From assembly GCA_018873225.1 (NCBI GenBank), contig JAEILZ010000002.1:5084001-5148000 (forward strand): a stretch of 64,000 bases of DNA, read 5' to 3'. The notes below the pieces were generated by a model. It saw only the letters and a list, made by a program, of their open reading frames with translations. It made no database searches and was not told the origin of the DNA. The position numbers were made by a program, and so were the translations under genes. Below are positions 36,101 to 48,129 of this stretch, piece by piece. Origin of the DNA: [Phialemoniopsis] sp. UDSM-2020. Lineage: Eukaryota > Ascomycota > Sordariomycetes > Thyridiales > Thyridiaceae. Each line of letters starts with the position of its first letter. Positions within the stretch are counted from its first letter, which is position 1.

Positions 36101-39100
36101 TCATCAACCAGCTCAACACGAGAACGCTTTCTTTCCAAAGTGCGAGCGCTCTTTGCATGGGATCTTCTCGCGATCCGCGATCCAGATCCGACGAGAGGGA
36201 GGGACGGGTAAGCTAATGTAGCTAAATGTAGCTAAGCTTGGCCATGTCAAGGAAGTAGTTACTGTGTACCCCCCCTCGTCGACTCTTGGTGGAGGTCGAC
36301 CGTCCACCTGCGCCTTTTAATCCTGGTTGTCAGCCTTCGGGTTCCTCTGAGCCCTTGAAAACAAGACAGGGAAAGGAATGGCAAATAAAAAGAACATCAA
36401 GCCGAGCCCCGCGCTGTGCGGCCCAGTTGTAAATCGGTGGCAGGATTGTAGCTCGTATCTGGGTCGTACTGCGACATTCTCAGTACCCGGGATGAGTTTG
36501 AGCATTCAGGACCTCTTGTCCAGATTCAAGGTTCTTTGACAGCCATCATGGATGGAGGGGACGCACGCTGGCGCACGGGTACTCCGTTTCGATCGAGCGG
36601 GGGTGGGAGAGACGCACAAGCACCTAACCGCTGTGCATTGGAGCATGCAAGTGTTAAGCGTCCGAGCCAGGACCCCTGCTGGCCGGGGATGAGATTTTAG
36701 AATGCCCAGCTAAGCAGCAGGGCTCTCCTTGTCATTTGTCTCGAGGGCTCATTGACTTGAATTCTTCGACAGATTGTGACAGCAATTGATGGAATGGGTT
36801 GTTGTAGTAGGACCCTGTACTGCACCAGCATCAAAGAGGTAGATCCATGCTGCCCTTCTTATCACAAGGACATGGACTCGAGAGTCACCGCTTTCAAACA
36901 TAGCCACTTAACAAGTCAGCGAGCACCGATATGAATTCTGTCTGATAAGCACGGACCTGGAGCTGAGCCTGTGGCCTCGTTCACCCGAGACGTTGCTGCA
37001 TGAGGTGCCTCAACGCATTGACGGAAGGGGATGATGTTGATCAAAGCTTCATGGCGAGCCCTGAACAACCCCCCCAACAGGCTCTCCCTGACCTTGAGTT
37101 GCATGTATATGACAAGCGTTTGTGCGCATGCCATTGCTTGTCGACGACGATCAGGTGCCGGCATCTTCAAGTTGCAGGGCTTAGATCCAAGATCCACTGG
37201 TCCATGGTGGCTCTGTCCGCATCCGCTGTGCATTGCATTCCGCTGGACTTGAGGTGAAGATCGATCGGTCTAGATAGAGATGGACGGCTCCAGAATACTG
37301 AATCTGTACATATCCTCTATGCAGATGAGATGAAGACATGTGCCCGGAAGCAAACTTCATCCTCGGCAGCAGCATTTGGCAGTTGAACATGCTGCGAACA
37401 TGCCAAGACTCCTGACTGATTGTCTTATGTAAGTCTTGAGGGAGTTAGCACATCGCTGTCGACTGTGAGTAACTCTCTCAGCCTTTCGAGAGATTGACTT
37501 TGCTCATTCAGCACCCTAACACTAGCCGCAACCTCTGGTTTCTGGTGCATGGTTTGTTTGGGGGTGAGGGAGCCATGGTCTGTCAGGCGGCTTCAAGTCA
37601 GACATGTGAAGACTGTCCAAACAAATCTTGGCGCATACGCATACAGTATGCATGCATGTATTGCTGCAGCAGCCCACGGTGCCGATTCGGAGGAGCGTGC
37701 GGACGGTGGGTGAGTACGAGCTCTCCGTAGGCCGGAGCCAAGTTCGGACGTGCGGTTCTTGTGGTGTGAACGGACAGCACGGAGAGCTCCTTGCCTGAGG
37801 TCAATGTGGCGTGTTGGTCTTGCCTTGATGATTTGTCTTGTCTGTTGCTGCGAAACGGCATATTTACCCCCCATCTTTTTGCTGGAGGCGAGCTTCCACG
37901 GTTTGTTGACACATGGTGAGGTGTTGAGGTACAACGTCGCATTTCTTGGCTCCTCCTCCTCTTAGCCTACACCCGACCGCCGAGTCTAGAACGGTGTCCG
38001 AAACGATGATGAAAACTTGTTGGCTGTAGTGGCCGATGTGCTTGTCATCACTTCATGATTCAGTTCAAATAGTAGACATTACGACGCGAAGAGCGACCAG
38101 AACGGCAAGAGGGAATTCAATGTCAAAAATGTGTGTGGTAAGCGCGATCATAGAACCAAGCGCCTCTCTGCGCCTGCCTCGAACGTAGTCGATGGGCGAC
38201 TTGGTGGGAGAACAAGTTGTGGGGTGAATGGAGAAAACCCCCCATGCAGATATGCGGGATCACTTTTACTTGGGACACGCCTCGACGGTCTGGAGGGCAA
38301 GTATTTTCCAAATTAAAACACTCTATTGGGTGGTTGGACAAACCCCAGTCTGATAACAGGCGACGATATTGAGCCGGCAATGTAGGTAGGCACGTAGGCA
38401 AGGCATGTACATACCTCGAATGGAGACACGCTGCAGAGGGTTTCAATGACCGAAGTCAGCGTGCCGTGAGTGAGACGCAAGGGTATCCCTCTTGGTACTT
38501 GTCCATCAAAGAACACGGTGGGCAGATTTACTCTCCTGGCGAGCTCTGCATCTTGGGGTCAGCTTCACTACAAGGACCAATTGTTCATATGCAGTCCGTT
38601 CATTTAATCTGGATGTTTGCCCGGGATGCTCACTGACAAGGCAGGGTTCCGACCTGGAAAGATCGCCAATGCTATCTCGGGATAATTGATGCTGAGCTAC
38701 TTTTGACAGCAAGCGCGCGGATGGATTTCGGTAGTGTAATACGAACGATAGTTGCGACGTGATAGATTATATTGGCGATTTCCGAATAGCAGATGCTTCG
38801 TCACGGTAGGTCGTAATGAGCTGATGTCCAGGGCTGGTGGCTGTTTGCCTCCCCTGGTGCGAAACACAAATACCCAAGTGAAAAGACGACAATGAACCCT
38901 GTGCCTCGAAGGACCGTGCAACAAGCACGGGCAAGGGTGGTTTCGAGTCCGATGCTCGAGGGGTCGCTCCTCAACGTCAACGGCCATGCCGACGCGATGT
39001 CGGTCGGCTTGACGACGACCTTCGGCGCGAACGACGCCAGCGATACTCCGTAGAGCAGATATCGAGCTGCCGCTTCGGGCGCTTGGAACTTGCACAACAC

Positions 39101-40766
39101 AGTCGGATGACGAGCCCTCTAGAGTTCCGGATAGTCTTCAGCACGCCATAATATATTATGAGCAGGGTACTCCGTACTTCTTGCAGTCATTGTCCAACAG
39201 CGCGCTGCAGCTCCACCCACTGGACAGTTTGAGGAACAAGGTCGTTCTCCTCAGGGATCTAGCCTGCTCATCCCCCGCCAACACATCCCCTGCTAGCTGT
39301 GTGATTTGCTGAGGGCCTAGGGTGCACCTAGCGATCCCTACCCTGAATGTACTGGTTCAGTTGCCTTTTGGCGGGCACCAAGTGCGGTCTTTTCCTCCGA
39401 CGCACAAATCAGACTTTGGCTGGAGGCGGCCTTAGTCGTGCGTGGCGCCAGAAGGTGAGACGGGCCTTGGCTTGGAAGCCATGTCGCCAGATCAGGAAGA
39501 GTTGCAGAACCGACACAAGAAGAGGCGCTGCTGGCAGACCTCCATGACCACCGTGACCGGGACTAGACGAGTGTCGTCGGGAGTCAATTTTCGATGGTGC
39601 ATTTGGATCGTCCGTCCTGACTGGCGGGAGGGGCTGACTAAAGACAGACTACAGAGCACCGAACGGCTGTTGCGTGGGCTGTCAGCAGGGAGCACCCTGA
39701 AACGACGGGACGACACTTGTGCATAGGGCAACGGCAGATAGTGCAGGCAAGCCCGGTTCCTAGGCTCTTAGGGGTCAAGGAAGCAAGACATCCTAAGACT
39801 CAAGCCCGCATAGCTTGGTGCTGCCAGCCCTAAACGGGACGCACGAAAAGAAAGCAGGTAAACGACGTGAGATTGATGCCAGTACAGGACTGAACGTCTA
39901 GGTAGTCAGGTACTGGGGAGCAATGTCGAGTCCTTTCTCTGTTACCAACTCTGCCGTCCTGACGTGTTGTTTCCGCTCCCCAGCCGCTGGCATGAAAAGC
40001 ATGAGAGCAGGCAAGCTGGCTACTGCGTATTAGACTACTTCTACAAGAACCTACTTACAAAGCAAAGCTGGAGAAGGCGGCCGAAGAGATAAGGGCGACG
40101 ATCAGAGAGGACGGGCCCCGTGGGATGGGGTTTCCTTTGAGGTAACTGGATGTAGAGGCGGCTAACTGAAAGATGGGCCATTTTCGCCTCCACTCCCCAG
40201 CCCTCCAAGAAGTCGACGCCGAGACGGCCACGGCACTATCTGAAAGTGGTCAGGGTGGTTTAACCTATGCCACGACTGGCAAAGAGTGAGATTTCAAGCA
40301 CCATCCGGCCGGTCATGGTCCTTGATCCGCCGAACGTTGTTTTCTTTCAGTGTGGCCGTGGATATGCCGCAATTGTGCCGTTTGCCGGGGTTGGTCAGGT
40401 ACCTACTTACACGTCTTCTCCGCGATGAAGCTCTCTGGTCCTTGAGTATGAAGAAGAAGAAGGTCGTATCTTGATGGCTGTCGTTGAGGTTTGGGGGCCA
40501 ATTGAGCGATGAAAGGCTCAGACTCTGGTCTGTACCCCCATCCATGTAAGATAGCAAGCTACCTGATGGCCAGAGAGTGGACAAACGTTTTAAGCCCAGG
40601 TAGCCATCTTTACGGAGTACCTGCCTCCTCACAAGACGAGAGAGTGAAAGCCGAAGCGCGAGTGAGCCAATTGACCTTGAAGCGCTTGTAGGTCCTCCAC
40701 TGTCCATCAATCCATCCAGTCGCTGGCCTCGTCCTCCAGTCAGTGCCATCCTCGTCGTCTCCACCG

Positions 40767-40788
40767 GCCACCCACACACACACACACA
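40767..40788. repeat. (CA)n microsatellite
   Basis: Alternating CA tract in CCACCCACACACACACACAC context, noncoding. Confidence 0.7.
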
Positions 40789-40914
40789 AGTAAAGCACTG
40801 ACTGATTGAAGCACCACCATCCAGGCTGCTCGCCATTCCGGCCGTGCCACACATCGAACGGGGGTCCTTGCCAGAAAAGAAACATCATTAGGACTTGATG
40901 GTTTGGACTTGGAC

Positions 40915-40948
40915 TGAATGAAATGAATGAAATGAATGAAATGAATGG
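40915..40948. repeat. 9-bp tandem repeat (AATGAATGA)
   Basis: Just over three copies of a 9-bp unit AATGAATGA with flanking partial units. It gives repeating FISFISFIS or FHSFHSFHS in antisense frames, which explains apparent ORFs there. Confidence 0.75.
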
Positions 40949-42411
40949 AATACCTTTCCTACCGTAAGTACCGTAAGTCGACAAACGCGCACACCCCTCC
41001 CCGCCATCTCTCTATTTCTATCAATCTGTGAACCATTTTCCCATCCCCACACCCCATCGCAGCTTACCGAAGGGGCCACACCAGATCCCATCCACCTCTG
41101 TGCATATCCATGGGCTGGCAACAGCAAAGGCAGGCAAGCAAGCAAGCAGCAAGCAACGCACCTCGAGGCACTCACCCATTGATCCTTGTATTGTTGGCGT
41201 CGACTCCCTCTCCAGCAGTACTGGTCCCACAGCCAGCACCAGCAGCATCACGACCATCAACAAATAGCATCATCTAAGTACCTATCAATTGCTGCCGGTC
41301 TGGCTTTTCTACACTTTTGGCCTGCCACAATGCGTCCCCCCCATGTTTCCGGTTGCCCTTGTTCACTTGGGGTTTACGGGTGTTTCTTGGGAGAGACCAC
41401 CGGGTCAGGCCAGCCAGGACCAGCCCAGCCGAAAGAGAATTGGTGGCCCCCGTTTTCTCTTCTCTCTTCCCCTCTCTTTTTCTCTTGTTCGCTCTGGTGC
41501 AACCTTGCCAACAACAACACCCACGCCCCCCCTCCTCTCTGGTCCATCCCCTCCCCTCCCTCATGGGTCCCCGACCCTTGTAAGGATAGGCCCTGGTCCG
41601 CGCGCAACCCTTGAACCCGCTGTTAGTCGGGCTACTAACACCACCCCAACCTCTTCTTATCCTTCTTCCCTTCCACCATCAAATCCCTCCCACACACCCC
41701 TGTCGCTCATCCAGCCAGACCAGACAAGAGTCGCCAGAGGTACCCGGGTACTTTCGTAGACGGCCAGAAAGTCTGGTCAAGAACCAAGATGGTGAGCAGA
41801 GCGGGCAAAGGAAACCTACCCGGCCCAGAGAGAGATGGCAAGGGTTTTCTCTCCAACTGGATTTTCGAAGACTGTAAATCGAGAGGCAGGGAAAAGCCAT
41901 TAAAATGCCTGGGCTGGTGCTTGTGTTTGATTTTTGAGGCGTAGGCAGGTAGGGATACCCAGAAAAGCAGAGGTACCCATGAAGTAGAGCTACGCATACA
42001 ATTCTCTGGCTGGGACTTTGGTGGCTCGTTCGTTCGCTCGCTCGCTCGACAAGAAGAACCGGGCACACAAGAACAGCTAGAGCCAGACCAGACTTCCCAG
42101 GACCACCACCAAACTAAAACACCCCTGCTCTCTTTCACCACCAAGCTGCTAATCTAAGACCCTTGTGGTGCTTGGTACCCGTACGGTAGACCGGGGCCCT
42201 GTCCAGTCCAGTCCACTTGGACTCTGTTTCCTCCTCTCTGATCTACCATTGACCTGCCTCTTCTCACCACCAGCCGGCGAGCCTTTTCTTCTTCCTCATC
42301 CTCCTGTTCCCTCTCCTCCCTCTCTTTTGCCTCCCCCGACCAGTCCATTCCGGCCCTTTCACACCCTTTGGAGAGGAACAGAAAAAACGTCGAGAGCGAG
42401 AGGAGAAGAAG

Positions 42412-42599
42412 GTACGATCACGGCTCTTGCGGCGCAGCTTTTCCCATCCATGTTCGTTGTGTCGCCCACCTGGTTTTTCTACATGTCGGCCTCCACTTTC
42501 GTCTCTTCCCATCTTTTTTCTCTACCTGTTGCTGCTTTGATATGCACCTTGCTCCCCCCCGCCTGCACCTGCAGCTAACGCTTAACTCTTACATGACAG
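42412..42599 (+). other. Predicted intron in the stuA 5' leader
   Basis: Donor GTACGA (42412), branch-like GCTAACGC, acceptor CATGACAG (ends 42599), 188 bp. All four ATGs between 41982 and 42945 (about 42449, 42480, 42542 and 42593) lie inside it, while the flanking leader has none, which supports removal by splicing. Confidence 0.5.
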
Positions 42600-42945
42600 T
42601 CGCCCCAACAAGCCTCTTCTTTCTCAAACCCTCGAAGGCAACTTCTCTATTATTTTTTTAACCAGACGACAAACCTCGGAGACCAAGAGTACAAGCTCGA
42701 GTTGAGATCACAGGCCGATCACAAGAGCCGACAAAGCAAGCGGGGTCCGACAACTTAGTGTGCCCGGCCCAGAGCGAGCAACACCAAACAATTCTCGTCC
42801 TCGAAGCTCCCCCAAGGAACACAATCTCACGACTCCCGGCGAGATTGTCTTCTCCTCCAGTGCTGCCGACTATATATTTTTGACGCACACGATCACAGGT
42901 TGTTCTGGACGAAATATCGACTTTTTTCTTTGGACGAATTGGCTC

Positions 42946-42960
42946 ATGTTACGATTCTAA
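42946..42960 (+). CDS. Four-codon upstream ORF (M-L-R-F-stop) in the stuA leader
   Basis: ATG TTA CGA TTC TAA. It is the only ATG between 42600 and 43425. Translation of short uORFs in the stuA leader is documented in Aspergillus nidulans; this one would reduce or regulate initiation downstream. Whether it is in the mRNA depends on the transcription start. Confidence 0.45.
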   Translation: MLRF

Positions 42961-43659
42961 GGACGCTCTTTTACGACCAGTAACGAACGACCTATTCTCA
43001 CACCTTTTCGAGCTGGTGCGAGCTTTCCCGCCGACTGCCTCACGGTTTTCATTTGAAGCGATTTGATCCTGCCGCACTCATTCGAGTTTCCATTTGCTTC
43101 TCTTGAAGCCAATTGGAGGGTAGATCTTTTGAAAAAAACTCTTTGGAAAAGTTTTGGAGCGCTCCCGCATCCTCATCAGACAGAATTGTTCTCCTGTCTT
43201 TTGCAAGGTTGGGACAACATACCTTTTACGGTATTTCTCTCTCGTTGAGCTGAGGAACCTGGGCCTGTCTTGTCACGGCTCAGACCTTGCTCGCCTTATC
43301 ACGCCTTTTTAGAATCAAATTTGGCAGTCGAAAAGCTGGATCTCCCGTCGATCTCCGAGAGGCAAACCCGGGGTCCTTCAGAGGTACCATTCTACAACGC
43401 TCACGCCGTGCAGCGCCCATTGTACATGAGCGAGAGGTTGCCATCTCTTCCCTTCCCCTCTCCGCAACAGGCTTCCTCGGGTACCGGCTCGCCCCGGGTC
43501 AGCTCCATTGGTTCTTCTACAAGCTCCAACGCCGACTCGCAGTCGTCTTTCACCTCCGTGTCTTCTCACGGCCCCAAGACACCGCCCACGCTACCAGGTG
43601 CCGCTTCTATCCCAGGAAACACGACTCAGTCCCTCGCCGGGTACGGGCAATATCCAGCG

Positions 43660-45659
43660 ATGAATCAGCCAGGTCCCGATATGTATTATCAACCCCATAT
43701 GTCTGCGGCCCAACCGCCGGCCCCTCAGACCTCGAGCGCCATGCCACATTACGCTCATCAGCAGCAGCCGCCGCTACTGCAGCCAGGCTCTCAGTATGCC
43801 AACGCTGCTCCTTATGGTCAATATGGTTACCCCAATGGCTTGACGTCTCCGCCGGCCCCTCAGGTCTCGAACCCAATGGCTCCGGCGAACGTTCTCCCAC
43901 CCCCTGGCATGGGTGGACAACCTAACATGCAGGGCCAGTACCAAGGGGCCATCGACACTACGGGTCAGATTGCACCCCCAGGCATGAAGCCCCGTGTTAC
44001 GGCCACGCTGTGGGAGGATGAGGGAAGCCTTTGCTTCCAGGTCGAGGCTCGTGGCATTTGTGTGGCCCGCCGAGAAGGTAAGATTTCCCACCGAATATAT
44101 CATCGTGTATGCTGCCGAACATCTGCTGACATACCACCGTAGACAACCACATGATCAATGGTACCAAGCTGTTAAACGTTGCTGGCATGACCCGAGGAAG
44201 GCGAGACGGTATCCTGAAGAGCGAAAAGGTTCGACACGTCGTCAAGATTGGCCCTATGCATCTCAAGGGTGTCTGGTAAGTGATGCTGCCTTCTCAACCT
44301 GTTTCAATAGCAATTGCTGATTGCCGACGCCATAGGATTCCGTTTGAGCGTGCATTGGAATTCGCAAACAAGGAGAGGATCACGGATCTGCTCTACCCCT
44401 TGTTCGTTCATAACATTGGTGCTCTGCTATACCACCCCACCAATCAGACACGGACAACCCAGGTCATGGCAGCTGCAGAGCGACGCAAGGCGGAACAGAA
44501 CCAGATGCGCAATGCTCAGCCGCCGGCACCTGGTCTACCCTCGCTTCAGCCGCATCATCACCACTCCATGGGCCTGCCCGGCCCCCAGTCATCGCTCCCT
44601 TCCCATGCCAACATGGGCCGGCCATCCCTAGATCGTGCTCACACGTTCCCGACACCGCCGACTAGTGCGTCGAGCGTCATGGGTGGTGGCATGGGCGCTT
44701 CTGATAACTTTCAGTGGTCCCAACAGGGTATGAGCGGGGCTCAAGGTACAAATCCTATGTCCATCGACACCAACCTTAGCAACGCGCGCTCAATGCCTGC
44801 CACTCCAGCTACCACCCCTCCCGGCTCGTCCCTGCAGGGTATGCAGGCATATCCTCCGGCGACCCAGGCCTACGACAACTCGCGGCAACTCTACAACACT
44901 CCGTCCACGCAGCAGTCGCCGTATCCGCAGTCCAACAACAGTCCGCAGGACCGTTCTATCTATGGCCAGTCGGCCTATGTGAAGAACGAGATGGGCCCGC
45001 CCTCGAGTAGACCCTCTATTGGTGGTCCTGGCGCTGACCAAGCCGACTCAAAGACTAACGGTCTGATGCATGGTCAGGGCGGTGATGCTGTAGCACACCC
45101 TGGTGAAGAGGAGGCCGAGCACGAGCATGACGCTGAGTACACCCACAACAGCGGCGCCTACGACGCCAGCCGTGCCTCGTACAACTACAACCCTGCGCCT
45201 GTGGGTGGCATGCCTTCTGATCACACGCATATCTCACCCGAGATGGCTGGCTCCGCAGCGCACCAAGCTGCATCAGGACGCTCCACCCCTAGAAGTGCCG
45301 CAGCCCCTCAGTCCTACTACACACAGGGATACCAGACTCCACCACGCGCCCAGCAGGCCTCGAGCAGTCTGTATAATGTAATGACCAGCGATCGAGGCGC
45401 CGCAAACGGCGGTCCCGGCGATGTCTACGCGCCTGCCGCAGAGTTGGGCGGTTCGCTGCAGAATGGATACGGAGCTCCTGTCATGAACGGCGCTGGCATG
45501 AAGCGCGGCCGGGACGATGAGGACGATTCGGCGTCTGGGGGCATGGGAGCCCTGGACATGAAGCGCCGCAAAATGACCTTTGACGGCTCAGTGCCGTCGC
45601 CCGTCTACAATGACATGAGCAGACCGACGTCCGCCATAGCCGCCCCACGACGCAGATAA
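43660..45659 (+). CDS. stuA: APSES transcription factor StuA/ASM-1 (cell pattern formation regulator)
   Basis: Nuclear bHLH-like APSES regulator of conidiophore and fruiting-body morphogenesis. Exons 43660-44077, 44143-44275 and 44336-45659 give 624 residues. Introns of 65 and 60 bp (GTAAGA..GTAG, GTAAGT..ATAG) lie in the APSES domain at conserved-looking positions. The APSES domain covers about residues 110-225: [76 protein letters not shown], and [13 protein letters not shown]. The rest is Pro/Gln/Ser-rich, with a basic [14 protein letters not shown] nuclear-localisation region near the C-terminus. The start at 43660 ([10 protein letters not shown]) matches the family N-terminus and has G at -3; an in-frame ATG at 43426 would add 78 Ser/Pro-rich residues that also look coding. 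The leader is long, nearly AUG-free and probably spliced. Confidence 0.95.
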
Positions 45660-47037
45660 CATTGGACACCGAACGAAGCAAGTCCTCGCTGTCTGTTTGA
45701 GGCCATTTCAAGCGGGACCCGGCATCGGCGAATCTCCTGTTACGTTTGAGCAGCAGTCGCGCACGCAAATATTCGCGTCGACTTGTGCATAACACTCCCT
45801 CAACCACTTTTCTTTTCGTCAATTTTGTATTCGTTGGGAGAAGACTTTCTCGGCATTCTTTCAGAAGGAGACGCGCTGATGAGACGACGACGACTTCTTC
45901 TGTTACTTACATGTCCTGAAACGGTGTAAATGTCTCATGATTAACGCCATTCGCATGGGAAGGGTCTAATTCTGAAGAGGCTTGACCCCTCTACATACTT
46001 TGCTTTGCCACAAACCTTTTTTCCTTTTATTTTTCACGCGGAACCGATAAACGTCGAATACGGAGTATTGAGATACAAACCACCTGTCATGACCTCAGGT
46101 GGGGGAGATATGGACGACGACAACGAAACGAGCCACGGAACCGCGATAGTCTTGCTCTGGCCAGCCGAGGGCCTTCTCAGGAGAGAAGGGAAAGGCTTTG
46201 GCCGGAGGACTGGGACGGTGCCGGCGGGGACACACGACGAATCCCGGCCTGCTGCATTGCTCTTGATCGGCGGCCAAGGGAACGTCTCACATCCTGGGCT
46301 TGATTTTCTTTACTCTTAATGACAATAACGAATTTCCTTGACACGTTTTTTGACCAAAAGCTAGTCGCTAGGGGGGATATCAATGAAATGGTTGGATGGA
46401 TGATTTGTGTTGGATACCTTTAACTAAGGCTACGAAGTTTACGACGGGCATTGAGAACAAAAAGCTACCGCCTAAACCAAGAAAGCTAGATCATTTATTC
46501 CCCGAACCTCGTGGTCCTCGCCTTTTGTGATTGTTTTGTGTGTGTTTTCTAGACTCGTGAGATGTACTCGGGACAGGCAACCCTCGATGCTATGAATGAA
46601 GGGGACGACGAGTGATGCTGCCACTGGTGACATGAACCGCAGTGTTCATAAAGTCATCTCATCTTGAGCGCGGCGGCATAGCCAGAGAGGTCAGCATCCT
46701 TTCAGCTCGGGAGTTCATATGCCTTGCGGCCATAACTGGGCTTCAACATTCACATCTGACTGGGCAAGAGGTTTTGAAGGTCTAATCAAGCTCTTGTATT
46801 CTATACTCTTGTCTGTGTATGTATAGCTCTAAAGGAAACCATGTCTTGAATGTCCATCGTATGTGTCAAGCCGTGTATGCCCAATACTCCACAGAATTTG
46901 TAGGTTTCGTGCCAAACTCCATCCCGGTACCAATGATGAAAACGCCTTATGCTATGCCAATGTGATATCTAGTATGAAAGATGTGATTGAGAAAGAGGAA
47001 AGGAAAGAAAAAAAAAATAAAGGCTTCCGAGACAAGC
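45660..47037. other. Convergent 3' region between stuA and the HAD phosphatase
   Basis: No gene recognised. The stuA 3' UTR should occupy the first part. TACGGAGTA occurs at 46059-46067. Confidence 0.5.
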
Positions 47038-48129
47038 TTAGACCTGCACGGTGATGGGCGCAGCCTCGCCGAGCGAGATCGTCTTCTCGAGCATGGGGGT
47101 CTTGATGATCTCGGTAAAGGCCTCGGGCCACAGGAACATCTTCTCCTCGCGCGAGGGCGACATGGCGACGTAGCGCGGCACGGCCGTCTTGCTCGACACG
47201 CGGCGCCACATGTTGGCGCGCGGGTTGAAGCGCACGGGCATGCCGCGGCCCTTTGTCTTCTCGTCGTCCTCGGCCCTGATCTTGACGAGCTCGCGCTGGA
47301 TGTCGGCGAACGTGTCAAAGGGGATGTAGGCGATGCCGTTCTCGACGCAGTACTCCTCGAGGCGCAGCCCGCGGCGCGCGAAGAGGACGTCGGCCTGGCG
47401 GGCGGCGGGCAGGTCCGAGACGCCGTCGCCGATGAAGACGATGAGCGGGACGGTGCCGTCCTCGCAGGCGAGCTCGGCCTCGCGGCGGGCCTCGGCGACG
47501 GAGAGGGCCTTGTCGTGGCCGAGCTCGTTGTCGTGGCGCCAGATGGGCTTCCACTCGGAGCCGTCGGCGGCGATCTCGGCGTCGTTGGCGACGATGTCGA
47601 TGTGCGCCGAGGCGTCCTCGCCCAGGAAGGTGTCGAGCACGCGGCGCAGGACGGGCTTGAGGCCGGCCGAGATGACGTTGAAGGGGATGCCGTTGTCGAG
47701 GCAGAACTGGTGGAAGCCCCTGAAGTCCGGGTCGATCTCGAGGTTCTTCTCCATCACCTCGAAGCCGTCCTCGAAGGGGACGTTGAGGGAGCCCCACATC
47801 TCCTCCGAGACCTCGCGGAAGGACCGCTCGCCGGTCTTGATCTGCTCATCGAGGATCTCCCTCTTCTTGGAGCCGCAGCCGTGGTTGTCGAAGAGGATGT
47901 GGCCAGTGTCTTGCATGAAGATGGTGCCATCGAAGTCTGTATGTAGGGCAGGGTTGTCAGCACATGGGGACCGGGATAGTATGGTGGGGGGTGGGCTGGT
48001 GTGCCCAGGTGAAGATCGCTTACCTGAAAAGCAGATGATCTTCCGCTTCTTGTCTCCAGCAGCAGGGACGGCGTCTGAGACGGGCGCCTCCTTGACAATG
48101 ACAGGTGGGGGAGTGATGGCGATAGGCAT
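47038..48129 (-). CDS. HAD-superfamily phosphatase, phosphoserine phosphatase-like
   Basis: Exons 48129-48024 and 47936-47038 give 334 residues; the 87-bp intron has donor GTAAGC and acceptor CATACAG. HAD motif I is DFDGTI (D36-x-D38), formed right after the splice; motif II is in FNVISAGLKP; motif IV is GDGVSDLPAARQADVLFAR, the acidic pair binding Mg2+. The helical cap between motif I and II (about residues 50-120) and the PFDTFADIQRELV segment place it in the PSP-like subfamily that includes phosphoserine phosphatase and methylthio-phosphopentane phosphatases; the exact substrate cannot be told. The first 34 residues (PITPPPVIVKE-type, Pro/Val-rich) precede the catalytic core and may be a short extension; no clear targeting signal. 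Codon bias is strong and a full antisense frame is open as a result. Confidence 0.85.
   Translation of the reverse strand: MPIAITPPPVIVKEAPVSDAVPAAGDKKRKIICFSGKRSSPGHTSPPPTILSRSPCADNPALHTDFDGTIFMQDTGHILFDNHGCGSKKREILDEQIKTGERSFREVSEEMWGSLNVPFEDGFEVMEKNLEIDPDFRGFHQFCLDNGIPFNVISAGLKPVLRRVLDTFLGEDASAHIDIVANDAEIAADGSEWKPIWRHDNELGHDKALSVAEARREAELACEDGTVPLIVFIGDGVSDLPAARQADVLFARRGLRLEEYCVENGIAYIPFDTFADIQRELVKIRAEDDEKTKGRGMPVRFNPRANMWRRVSSKTAVPRYVAMSPSREEKMFLWPEAFTEIIKTPMLEKTISLGEAAPITVQV

Larger units (their letters stand above)
30123..41981. other. Very long gene-poor interval upstream of stuA
   Basis: About 12 kb in which no complete gene can be supported on either strand. Most frames are under 150 codons, overlap one another and show no codon bias. 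Exceptions worth testing are the minus-strand frame around 38697-39100 and simple repeats near 40915. Motif TACGGAGTA or its complement occurs at 39044-39052, 39168-39176 and 40611-40619. Long upstream control regions are known for developmental regulators such as stuA; using this for the whole interval is inference. Confidence 0.5.

Noticed and set aside
36168..36175. StuA response element (WCGCGWNM) about 7.5 kb upstream of stuA
   Set aside because: A single degenerate match is expected by chance in a region this size.
42028..42048. CGTT/CGCT short repeats as a possible CRISPR or regulatory array
   Set aside because: Simple tetranucleotide tract in the leader of stuA; no spacers.
46987..47946. 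319-codon plus-strand frame over the HAD phosphatase
   Set aside because: Mirror of a strongly biased real exon; composition is Leu/Ala/Asp/Glu-rich without domains.
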